DNA from: Scatomorpha gallistercoris
GTDB lineage: Bacteria; Bacillota; Clostridia; Oscillospirales; Oscillospiraceae
Direction: 5' to 3'
Assembly (NCBI GenBank): GCA_018713005.1
Contig: DVFX01000021.1
Span: 1 to 6,023 of the forward strand
DNA length: 6,023 nt
Position numbers and translations under genes: made by a program. Below the pieces are notes generated by a model. That model ran no database searches and was not told the origin of the DNA. It saw only the letters and a program-made list of their open reading frames with translations. Below are positions 1 to 5,467 of the stretch, one piece after another; within the stretch, counting starts at the first letter, position 1; each line of letters begins with the position of its first letter.

Positions 1-11
1 GTTTTTTCTCA

Positions 12-117
12 CTCCTGTATGCCGGTATTTGCCGGGTTTTGGGCCGTGCGCGCTCGTGCCGCTGCTTCTCCCCGTATCCCAACCGGATACTTTTATTCCT
101 TGTTCCGGATATGCCAA
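12..117 (-). promoter_or_regulatory. Possible leftward promoter and ribosome binding site for a gene beyond the left edge
   Basis: On the minus strand TTGGCA (112-117, five of six to TTGACA) is followed after 16 bases by TAAAAG (90-95, four of six to TATAAT). Further on, AGGAG (12-16) sits 11 bases from the window edge and is followed by an A-rich run, as expected just before a start codon outside the window. A small hairpin GTATCC/GGATAC (74-79/85-90) lies at the expected transcript start. No coding frame in 1-212 is convincing on either strand. The elements are short and could be chance. Confidence 0.25.
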
Positions 118-159
118 GGCCCCCTGATGCAGTTTTGTTTTCCTGCGTCAGGGGGCTTT
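116..159 (+). terminator. Strong hairpin terminator-like element, best formed on the plus strand
   Basis: AAGGCCCCCTGATGCAG (116-132) pairs with CTGCGTCAGGGGGCTTT (143-159) around a 10-nt loop, giving a 17-bp stem. On plus-strand RNA both non-Watson-Crick positions (118/157 and 128/147) are G-U wobbles; on minus-strand RNA they become A-C mismatches. A short T-containing stretch (TTTGTCT) follows on the plus side, and none follows on the minus side. Structure therefore favours a rightward transcript. Position, 54 bases past the end of the small minus-strand gene, would suit termination of that operon, so it may work in both directions. Confidence 0.5.
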
Positions 160-212
160 GTCTATCGTCCGTTTTCACCGGGCGGTTCACAGAGCGCTGC
201 CGCTTTTTCTGG

Positions 213-566
213 TCAAATATACGCCAGGACGCAGAGCGAGTAGGACGCGGCAAGCGCAAGCCAAAGCGCCGCGCGTCCCGTCCTTGCGCTCTCCGCCCGC
301 GGGAGCAAACAGTGGACGGCGCAGGCCAGTGCGAGCGATGCAAGCGCATACAGCTCCCAAATAAGCGCCGAGCCGAGCCCAATAACGGCGAAAAGCGCTG
401 CGCATTGGGCAAATATAAACGCAAGAGCGCTCTTGCAGGCATAAACCCGCGCCGTGCTCCCAAGCGCGGTGCGCAGCACATACAGAGTCCCCTCATCAAA
501 CTCGTAATTCACGTCCGAAAAGACATAGTCCCTGTACTTGAAACCCAGGCCGGTAAGTCGTATCAT
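213..566 (-). CDS. Small unrecognised membrane protein with ABC-ATPase-like N-terminus
   Basis: I do not recognise this 117-residue protein as a known family. Residues 1-32 (MIRLTGLGFKYRDYVFSDVN, then YEFDEGTLYVLR) read like the first strands of an ABC transporter ATPase, including the aromatic near the A-loop. Where a Walker A GxxGxGK[ST] should follow, the text is TALGSTAR (33-40), lacking the key glycines and lysine, and no Walker B or signature motif exists. Instead there are three hydrophobic segments near 46-69, 70-88 and 97-117. Basic residues before the first (R40, K45) and between the second and third (R90, R95, R98) predict N-terminus inside, C-terminus outside. A strong Shine-Dalgarno and an upstream in-frame stop fix the start. 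It lies 65 bases after rluD on the same strand. It could be a remnant fusion of an ABC gene with a membrane protein gene, or a genuine small family whose N-terminus only resembles ABC proteins. Confidence 0.6.
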   Translation of the reverse strand: MIRLTGLGFKYRDYVFSDVNYEFDEGTLYVLRTALGSTARVYACKSALAFIFAQCAALFAVIGLGSALIWELYALASLALACAVHCLLPRAESARTGRAALWLALAASYSLCVLAYI

Positions 567-580
567 CTTCCTCCCCCTTC
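567..580 (-). promoter_or_regulatory. Strong Shine-Dalgarno fixing the start of the small membrane protein gene
   Basis: Read on the minus strand, AAGGGGGAGGAAG directly precedes the ATG at 564-566. An in-frame TGA lies only four codons upstream, so this ATG is the earliest possible start. This is the best evidence that the short downstream frame is really translated. Confidence 0.6.
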
Positions 581-597
581 ATACAATGACAGCGCTT

Positions 598-626
598 AAA
601 AGGCGATCGGCGCATGATCCGCCGCC
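598..626 (-). terminator. Possible weak terminator after rluD
   Basis: On the minus strand, starting six bases after the rluD stop, GGCG-G-CGG, an eight-base loop, CCG-AT-CGCC form an interrupted 7-bp stem followed by TTTTAA (the AAAA at 598-601 on the plus strand). The internal mismatches make it weak, so some read-through into the small downstream gene is likely. Confidence 0.4.
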
Positions 627-631
627 ATATG

Positions 632-1546
632 TCAGCCCTCAGGCGGGCCGAGCTTACCGAGTACGGAGAGGAAGTATTCCGGCAGCTCGGTAGTCAGATG
701 TACGCTCTCTCCCGTGCGGGGGTGGACGAATTTCAGCTCCCTCGCGTGGAGGCATTGGCCCGTGAGGCCCTTTTCCGTGCCGCGGCCGTAGACCTCGTCG
801 CCCAGCAGCGGGTGGCCGAGCTGCGCCATGTGTACGCGTATCTGATGTGTGCGGCCGGTTTCGAGCCTGCATCTGAGGTGCGTGTAGCCGTTATAGCGCG
901 CGATTACCTCCCAGTGCGTGACGGCGCGGCGCCCTCCGGGCACGACGGCCATGCGCTTTCTGTCGACAGGGTGCCGGGCAATCGGCGCGTCAACCGTGCC
1001 GGAAGGCTCGCGCATGCGCCCCTTTACGATGCACTCGTACACTCGCGAGAGGCTGCGGTCGGCCAGCTGCGCACTGAGCGCCAGGTGCGCCGCGTCGTTC
1101 TTTGCCGCGATGATGAGGCCGGAGGTGTCCTTGTCTATGCGGTGGACTATGCCCGGACGCCTCTCTCCGCCGATGCCGGAGAGGGATTCCCCGCAGTGAT
1201 ACATCAGCGCGTTGACAAGCGTGCCGTCGGGGTGGCCCGGCGCTGGGTGTACGACCATGCCGCGCGGCTTGTTCACGACGACTACGTCCCCGTCCTCGTA
1301 AACGATGTCAAGCGGGATGTCCTGCGCTGTGAGCTCCGCCTCTACGGGCTCGGGAAGCACGACGGCGTAGGCCTCGCCCACGGCGGTCCTGCGGTTTTTT
1401 CTGACCGGCGCCCCCTCAAAAGTGACAAGGCCGCTTTCTATCAGGCGCTGGGCCTGCGAGCGGGTCATGTCCTCTATTGAACGCGCGAGGAGAGCGTCGA
1501 TGCGCTCGCCGCTCTCCTCTGCTTTAACATACACTATGTCTCTCAT
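632..1546 (-). CDS. rluD: RluA/RluD-family 23S rRNA pseudouridine synthase (RluD/YlyB type)
   Basis: The enzyme isomerises specific uridines to pseudouridine, by homology in 23S rRNA; the exact target bases cannot be read from sequence. Its 304 residues match the S4-domain-bearing RluD/YlyB length. The S4 RNA-binding domain spans about 14-66 (ERIDALLARSIEDMTRSQAQ and onward). The catalytic domain starts near VNKPRGMVVHPAPGH (91-105). The hallmark HRIDKDTSG (135-143) contains the catalytic aspartate D138. GRTHQIRVHM (231-240) followed by GHPLLGDEVYG completes the active-site fold. The ATG overlaps the lspA stop as ATGA, and only a weak purine match lies upstream, so translation is probably coupled to lspA. 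Following lspA is the conserved Bacillota position of ylyB. The stop is TGA at 632-634, with a hairpin just beyond. The family is certain; RluD as opposed to another RluA paralogue is inferred from the S4 domain and context. Confidence 0.94.
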   Translation of the reverse strand: MRDIVYVKAEESGERIDALLARSIEDMTRSQAQRLIESGLVTFEGAPVRKNRRTAVGEAYAVVLPEPVEAELTAQDIPLDIVYEDGDVVVVNKPRGMVVHPAPGHPDGTLVNALMYHCGESLSGIGGERRPGIVHRIDKDTSGLIIAAKNDAAHLALSAQLADRSLSRVYECIVKGRMREPSGTVDAPIARHPVDRKRMAVVPGGRRAVTHWEVIARYNGYTHLRCRLETGRTHQIRVHMAQLGHPLLGDEVYGRGTEKGLTGQCLHARELKFVHPRTGESVHLTTELPEYFLSVLGKLGPPEG

Positions 1547-2502
1547 TTGTCCGAAAACTCCGCCAAAATCTCCTCGAGCGTGAACTCGTAGTCACCCTTC
1601 GGCTTGGCCTCGGGCCTGGGCTGCGCCGCGCTCCCGGGCGCAGCGGCGCTCTTCGGGGCCGCCTGGCTTCTCTGCGCGGAGGGTCTTGCGGGCGCGCTCT
1701 GCGCCTGCCGCGGCTGCTGCGGGCGCTCCCATTCGGCGAATGGGTCGTTGGGGTCAACGGTCCTCGGCTGCTGCGCCTGCGCCGGGCGGCGCTGCTGCGG
1801 ACGCGGCTGCTGCACGGGGATGCGGGTGCGCTCCTGGGCCGGGGCTCCGGACGTGCTCTGCTCCACAGGCCTCTCGCTGCGGGCCTCGCGGGCGGGTACG
1901 CGGCGCGCGTTCTGGCTGCGTACATGGCCGCCGGGGGCCTTGGCGTGGCTGCCGCCGCGGTTTGCTCCGGGCACGCTGCGGGTACGGGCGCTCTTCACAG
2001 GGCGCACGTCCTCCTCCTCGTCCTCCACGCGCCTGGTCTTGTACTCGTCACCGAACAGGATGTACAGGCAGAAGAGTATGCCGCAGCAGGATATGAACAC
2101 ATCCGCCACGTTGAAGATGGCGTCGAAGGGCGTACCGTCCAGAAACACCGGGTAGAACATGTCCACGACGTAGCCGTAGAGCACACGGTCGATGCAGTTG
2201 CCGATGGCTCCGGCGAGCACGCCGACGACCGCCCAGCGGCCTATCGCGCCCTTGATGAGCCCGCGTTTGATGGCGTATACAGCTATTACGACGAACAGCA
2301 GGGCTATCACGACAAACACCCAGCGCCAGCCGCCGCCGTCGAGCAGGCCGAAGGCGGCGCCCGTATTGTGGATGTTCACGAGGTCGAGCACTCCCGGTAT
2401 GAGCGTTATGGAGCCGGTGTTGAGTTCAATGTTCACCGTGACCCAGTATTTGAGCGATTGGTCCGCAATCAGGACCAGTACGGCGGCGATTGCGTAAATC
2501 AT
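1543..2502 (-). CDS. lspA: Lipoprotein signal peptidase II with a long C-terminal tail
   Basis: LspA is an integral membrane aspartyl protease that cleaves the signal peptide from diacylglyceryl-modified prolipoproteins after Lgt acts. Residues 1-151 carry the full family set: ADQSLK with D14, NTGAAFG (46-52) after N43, GNCIDR (101-106), and the catalytic pair D114 in VVDMF and D134 in FNVADVF. Hydrophobic segments near 1-20, 61-79, 90-108 and 131-151 match the four-helix fold with both ends cytoplasmic. The protein is 319 residues, about twice the usual 150-165. Residues 152-319 form an extra hydrophilic tail, listed separately. The ATG at 2500-2502 has AAGGA (2511-2515) eight bases upstream. 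The TGA stop overlaps the next gene's ATG as ATGA, so the tail is in frame right up to the operon junction and is not a misassigned separate gene. The enzyme call is secure; the tail's role is unknown. Confidence 0.97.
   Translation of the reverse strand: MIYAIAAVLVLIADQSLKYWVTVNIELNTGSITLIPGVLDLVNIHNTGAAFGLLDGGGWRWVFVVIALLFVVIAVYAIKRGLIKGAIGRWAVVGVLAGAIGNCIDRVLYGYVVDMFYPVFLDGTPFDAIFNVADVFISCCGILFCLYILFGDEYKTRRVEDEEEDVRPVKSARTRSVPGANRGGSHAKAPGGHVRSQNARRVPAREARSERPVEQSTSGAPAQERTRIPVQQPRPQQRRPAQAQQPRTVDPNDPFAEWERPQQPRQAQSAPARPSAQRSQAAPKSAAAPGSAAQPRPEAKPKGDYEFTLEEILAEFSDK
1546..2046 (-). other. Disordered C-terminal extension of LspA (residues 153-319)
   Basis: After the last membrane helix the protein runs through an acidic patch (VEDEEEDV, 159-166). 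A strongly basic R/K/G/S stretch follows to about residue 212, then a Pro/Gln/Ala/Arg-rich linker to about 302. QQPR recurs at residues 231-234, 245-247 (as QPR, preceded by Q244) and 262-265. A small island, DPNDPFAEWERP (250-261), interrupts the linker. The end changes character to DYEFTLEEILAEFSDK (304-319), a likely short amphipathic helix. By LspA topology the tail should be cytoplasmic. The DNA here is GC-richer than the LspA core but keeps one open frame. I know of no assigned function; protein-protein docking is the simplest guess. Confidence 0.8.
1699..1812 (-). repeat. Imperfect QQPR/CTGCTGCG repeats inside the LspA tail
   Basis: The coding DNA for residues 231-268 repeats CTGCTGCG-like units (plus-strand reading), giving recurring QQPR, PQQR and QAQ peptides. 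The copies are irregular in spacing and mixed with other codons. This looks like a low-complexity coding tract that could expand or contract by slippage, not a structured repeat family. Confidence 0.5.
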
Positions 2503-2518
2503 AGGGACAGTCCTTTCC

Positions 2519-2542
2519 GGGCAGGGCCGCGCGGCCCTGCCC
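2519..2542. repeat. Perfect 24-nt GC palindrome in the ileS-lspA gap
   Basis: The arms GGGCAGGGCCGC (2519-2530) and GCGGCCCTGCCC (2531-2542) are exact reverse complements; with a central loop of four bases they give at least a 10-bp stem. Read leftward, the direction of the genes, it is followed by GGAAAGGA, the lspA Shine-Dalgarno, and not by a T run. It therefore does not look like a terminator between ileS and lspA. Read rightward, a T-rich stretch (2549-2561) follows after seven bases, but no plus-strand gene precedes it. It may insulate the lspA start, mark a processing site or stabilise the mRNA; these roles are guesses. Confidence 0.6.
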
Positions 2543-2559
2543 CGGTCGGTTTCTTTCTT

Positions 2560-5385
2560 TTAAATGGAAATAGCGCGTACGGCTGCGGCGCACCTCGGGC
2601 AGAGCTCGGGGTGCTCGGCGTCGGAGCCGACGCCGGCGTCGTGCGTCCAGCAGCGCAGGCACTTGGCCAGCTCGCTGGCCTCGACCTTTACGGTGATGCC
2701 GGGCATCTCGGTCCCGGCCCAGCCCTCGACGGGCGCGTCGGACACCTCAAGCTCGGAGACGATGCACAGCTGGGCGAGGTCGGAGTCCTTGACGGTCTCC
2801 CACGCGGCCCTGGCCTCGTCGGCGACGTAGAGCGTGACCTTGGCGTCCAGCGGCTTGCCGACTATCTTCTCGGCGCGGGCGAGCTCGAGGGCCTTGTTCA
2901 CGTCGTCACGCAGGGCCATGAGGTTGGCCCAGCGGACGCTCTCGGTCTCGGAGAGCTTCCAGGCCTCTTCGACCTTCGGCATGTCGTTGAGCATGACGTT
3001 GCGCGCGTCGGCGTCGGAGCCGTGCGGCATATCCAGCCAGACCTCGTTGGCGGTGAAGGACAGCAGGGGGGCCAGCAGGCGCATCAGGTGGTCGAGGATG
3101 ATATAGATGGCGGTCTGGGCGCTGCGGCGGCTCAGGCTGTCCTGGGCGTCGCAGTACAGGCGGTCCTTGATGACGTCGAGATAGAAGTTCGACATATCTA
3201 CGACGCAGAAGCTGTGGATAGCGCTGGTGACGCCGAAGAACTCGTATTTCTCGTAGGAGTTGATGCACCTCTCGATGAGCGCGTTCAGGCGGGAGAGCGC
3301 CCAGCGGTCGAGCTCAGGCATCTGCTCATAGGCGACCATGTCCTTATCCGGGTCAAAGCCGTTGAGGTTGCCGAGGATATAGCGCGCGGTGTTGCGAATC
3401 TTGAGGTATTTCTCGGAAAGCTGCTTGAAGATGGCGTCGGAGCAACGCATGTCCACGCGGTAATCGGCGCTCGCCGCCCAGAGGCGGACGATGTCCGCGC
3501 CGTACTTGGCGATGAGGTCGGCGGGGTCGACGCCGTTGCCGAGGCTCTTGTGCATGGCCTTGCCCTCGCCGTCAACGGTCCAGCCGTGGCAGAGGCAGCT
3601 CTTGTACGGGGCCTTTCCCTTGACGGCGACGCCGACGAGCAGGCTGCTCTGGAACCAGCCGCGGAACTGGTCGCCGCCCTCGAGGTACATCTCGGCGGGC
3701 CAGCGTCCCGGGGAGTCAAGCTCCATGGAGGCGATGTGGGTGCTGCCGGAGTCGAACCAGCCGTCGAGGGTATCGGTCTCCTTGGTGAAGGTCTTGCCCT
3801 GGCCGCAGTGCGGGCAGGTAAAGCCCTCGGGCAGCAGCTCGGCCGCGTCCAGCTCGAACCAGGCGTTGGAGCCGCGCTGGCGGAAGATGTCGGAAACGGA
3901 GTTTATGGTCTCGTCGGTGCAGACGGGCTTGCCGCACTCGGCGCAGTAGAACACAGGGATGGGCAGGCCCCAGCGGCGCTGGCGGGAGATGCACCAGTCG
4001 GCGCGCTCACGTATCATGGCGATCATGCGGTCATGGCCCCACTCGGGCATCCACTGCACGTCGTCGCAGGCCGCGCAGGCCTCCTCCTTGAAGGCGTCCA
4101 CGGAGCAGAACCACTGGTCGGTGGCGCGGTAGAGGATGGGGCTCTTGCAGCGCCAGCAGTGCGCGTACTGGTGGATGATGTCCTCGTAGGCGTACAGCGC
4201 GCCGCACTCCTGGAGGTCGTCGAAGATAGCCTCGTTGGCCTGATCCGTGGTGAGGCCGCAGTACTTGCCGGCTTCCTCGTTCATATAGCCGCGGTCGTCG
4301 ACGGGGACGGTGATGCCGATGTGGATCTTGCCCTCGGCGTCGTACTTGCGGCAGTTCTCATAGTCCTCCTGTCCGTGGCCGGGAGCGGTGTGGACGCAGC
4401 CGGTGCCGGCGTCGAGCGTGACGTAGTCGCCGAGGATGAGGATGCTCTCGCGGTCGATGAGCGGATGCTGGGCGGTCATAAACTCAAACTCGCTGCCCTT
4501 GAGCTTGGCGAGCACCTCGAAGTGGTCGATGCCGCCAATCTGGGCGACGCGCTCCATGAGGCCCTCGGCGATGATGTAAACCTCGCCGTTGGGGGCCTTG
4601 GCCAGGACGTAGTCGAAGTCGGCGTTCAGGCAGATGGCCAGGTTGCCGGGGATAGTCCAGGTGGTGGTCGTCCAGATGAGGAAGTATAGGTTGTCGAGGT
4701 CGCAGTACTGCGCGAGCTTGCCGTGGTCGTCCTTGACCTTAAACTTGACGTAGATGGACTTGCAGGGGTCCTCGCTGTACTCGATCTCGGCCTCGGCGAG
4801 GGCGGTCTCGTCGTGCGGGCACCAGTAGACGGGCTTCTTGCCCTTGTAGATGTAGCCCTTCTTGTACATCTCGCCAAAGACCTTGACCTCCTCGGCCTCG
4901 AACTTCGGGTTCATGGTGAAGTAGGGCTTGTCCCACTCGCCCAGGCAGCCCAGGCGCTTGAAAGCGTCGCGCTGGACGTTGACGTAGTGCAGCGCAAAGT
5001 CGTGACACGCGTCGCGGAACTCGGCGGTGGTCATCTCCTTGTGGTTGAGCTTCTGCTCCTTGATTATAGCGCTCTCAATGGGCATGCCGTGGTTGTCCCA
5101 GCCGGGATAGTATATGGCCTGCCAGCCGGACATGGACTTGTAGCGGGTGATGAAGTCCTTGAGGCACTTGTTCAGCGCGGTACCCATGTGAATGGCGCCG
5201 TTGGAGAACGGAGGGCCGTCGTGCAGGTCGAAAATTGGGCGGCCTTCTGTGCGCTTGAGCATCTCGTGGTAGAGGTCAATGTCGTACCACTCTTTGAGCA
5301 TATCCGGCTCGCGCTTGGGAAGTCCCGCGCGCATGGGGAATTGGGTCTTGGGCAGGTTTACGGTGGCGTTATAATCCTGAGGCAT
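2560..5385 (-). CDS. ileS: Isoleucine--tRNA ligase (IleRS, bacterial IleRS1 type)
   Basis: This cytoplasmic class I synthetase charges tRNA-Ile with isoleucine and edits misactivated valine. At 941 residues it has the normal bacterial length. The N-terminus carries NLPKTQFPMRAGLPKREP, typical of the family. The HIGH-type motif is HMGT (residues 66-69), followed by the WDNHGMPIE segment (96-104). The CP1 editing domain has the Thr-rich WTTTTWTIPGN (238-248) and TGCVHTAPGHGQEDYE (328-343), where D341 is the likely editing aspartate. Cysteine pairs at 410/413, 481/484 and 524/527 suggest zinc knuckles around the core. The KMSKS loop reads KAMHKSLGN (609-617). An anticodon-binding helical domain follows. 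The C-terminus has the IleRS1 zinc site with C909, C912, C929 and C932. The ATG is supported by a purine-rich ribosome binding site. It lies between divIVA and lspA, as in many Bacillota. No T-box fits in the 82-base leader. The identity is secure; the HIGH and KMSKS variants are intact-looking substitutions, not signs of decay. Confidence 0.99.
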   Translation of the reverse strand: MPQDYNATVNLPKTQFPMRAGLPKREPDMLKEWYDIDLYHEMLKRTEGRPIFDLHDGPPFSNGAIHMGTALNKCLKDFITRYKSMSGWQAIYYPGWDNHGMPIESAIIKEQKLNHKEMTTAEFRDACHDFALHYVNVQRDAFKRLGCLGEWDKPYFTMNPKFEAEEVKVFGEMYKKGYIYKGKKPVYWCPHDETALAEAEIEYSEDPCKSIYVKFKVKDDHGKLAQYCDLDNLYFLIWTTTTWTIPGNLAICLNADFDYVLAKAPNGEVYIIAEGLMERVAQIGGIDHFEVLAKLKGSEFEFMTAQHPLIDRESILILGDYVTLDAGTGCVHTAPGHGQEDYENCRKYDAEGKIHIGITVPVDDRGYMNEEAGKYCGLTTDQANEAIFDDLQECGALYAYEDIIHQYAHCWRCKSPILYRATDQWFCSVDAFKEEACAACDDVQWMPEWGHDRMIAMIRERADWCISRQRRWGLPIPVFYCAECGKPVCTDETINSVSDIFRQRGSNAWFELDAAELLPEGFTCPHCGQGKTFTKETDTLDGWFDSGSTHIASMELDSPGRWPAEMYLEGGDQFRGWFQSSLLVGVAVKGKAPYKSCLCHGWTVDGEGKAMHKSLGNGVDPADLIAKYGADIVRLWAASADYRVDMRCSDAIFKQLSEKYLKIRNTARYILGNLNGFDPDKDMVAYEQMPELDRWALSRLNALIERCINSYEKYEFFGVTSAIHSFCVVDMSNFYLDVIKDRLYCDAQDSLSRRSAQTAIYIILDHLMRLLAPLLSFTANEVWLDMPHGSDADARNVMLNDMPKVEEAWKLSETESVRWANLMALRDDVNKALELARAEKIVGKPLDAKVTLYVADEARAAWETVKDSDLAQLCIVSELEVSDAPVEGWAGTEMPGITVKVEASELAKCLRCWTHDAGVGSDAEHPELCPRCAAAVRAISI

Positions 5386-5416
5386 TTTTTGTTTCTTCCT
5401 CTCTAAATATAAACTT
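5386..5416 (-). promoter_or_regulatory. ileS ribosome binding site and A/T-rich leader
   Basis: On the minus strand the purine run AGAGAGGAAG (plus coordinates 5395-5404) precedes the ATG at 5383-5385 after an A-rich spacer of about ten bases. This supports the chosen IleRS start, which also matches where the family N-terminus begins. The preceding TTTATATTTA could hold a -10 element, with TTGGCG about 19 bases upstream, but the spacing is poor and I do not claim a promoter. Confidence 0.55.
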
Positions 5417-5421
5417 TAAGC

Positions 5422-5461
5422 GGCGTTTTTAACGCCAAACGGGGCCGCGCAAAGCGGCCCC
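5422..5461 (-). terminator. Two adjacent hairpins between divIVA and ileS; possible weak terminator or attenuator
   Basis: Hairpin A is a perfect 8-bp stem, GGGGCCGC (5441-5448) with GCGGCCCC (5454-5461), and a 5-nt loop. Read leftward it is followed only by GTTT, so it would be a weak intrinsic terminator for divIVA. Hairpin B is GGCGTT (5422-5427) with AACGCC (5431-5436) and a 3-nt loop. On the leftward RNA, the GCGGC in the downstream arm of A (5444-5448) could instead pair with GCCGC at 5420-5424, which would open both hairpins. The stems are seen directly; terminator or attenuator function is inference. Confidence 0.4.
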
Positions 5462-5467
5462 ACGACG

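Noticed and set aside
39..599. Plus-strand frame of 186 codons at the left end
   Set aside because: It is very basic, runs through a strong hairpin and lies antisense to the better-supported small membrane protein gene. No domain or ribosome binding site is visible.
614..1480. Plus-strand frame of 288 codons opposite rluD
   Set aside because: The opposite strand encodes the complete pseudouridine synthase with catalytic motifs; the plus frame has none.
1524..1925. Alternative minus frame inside the lspA tail as a separate gene
   Set aside because: The Arg/Ser/Pro-rich product is an out-of-frame shadow of the lspA tail, and the lspA frame is uninterrupted to the ATGA junction.
1924..4689. 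Large plus-strand reading frame as a gene
   Set aside because: It lies fully opposite ileS and lspA, which have unmistakable motifs. Its translation is low-complexity with no recognisable domain, and no good ribosome binding site or family motif supports it.
4723..5406. Plus-strand frame of 227 codons opposite the ileS N-terminal region
   Set aside because: It is antisense to conserved IleRS sequence, with V/L/A/G-rich composition typical of a mirrored high-GC gene.
5386..5467. T-box riboswitch upstream of ileS
   Set aside because: The gap is too short and I see no T-box consensus; only two small hairpins are present.
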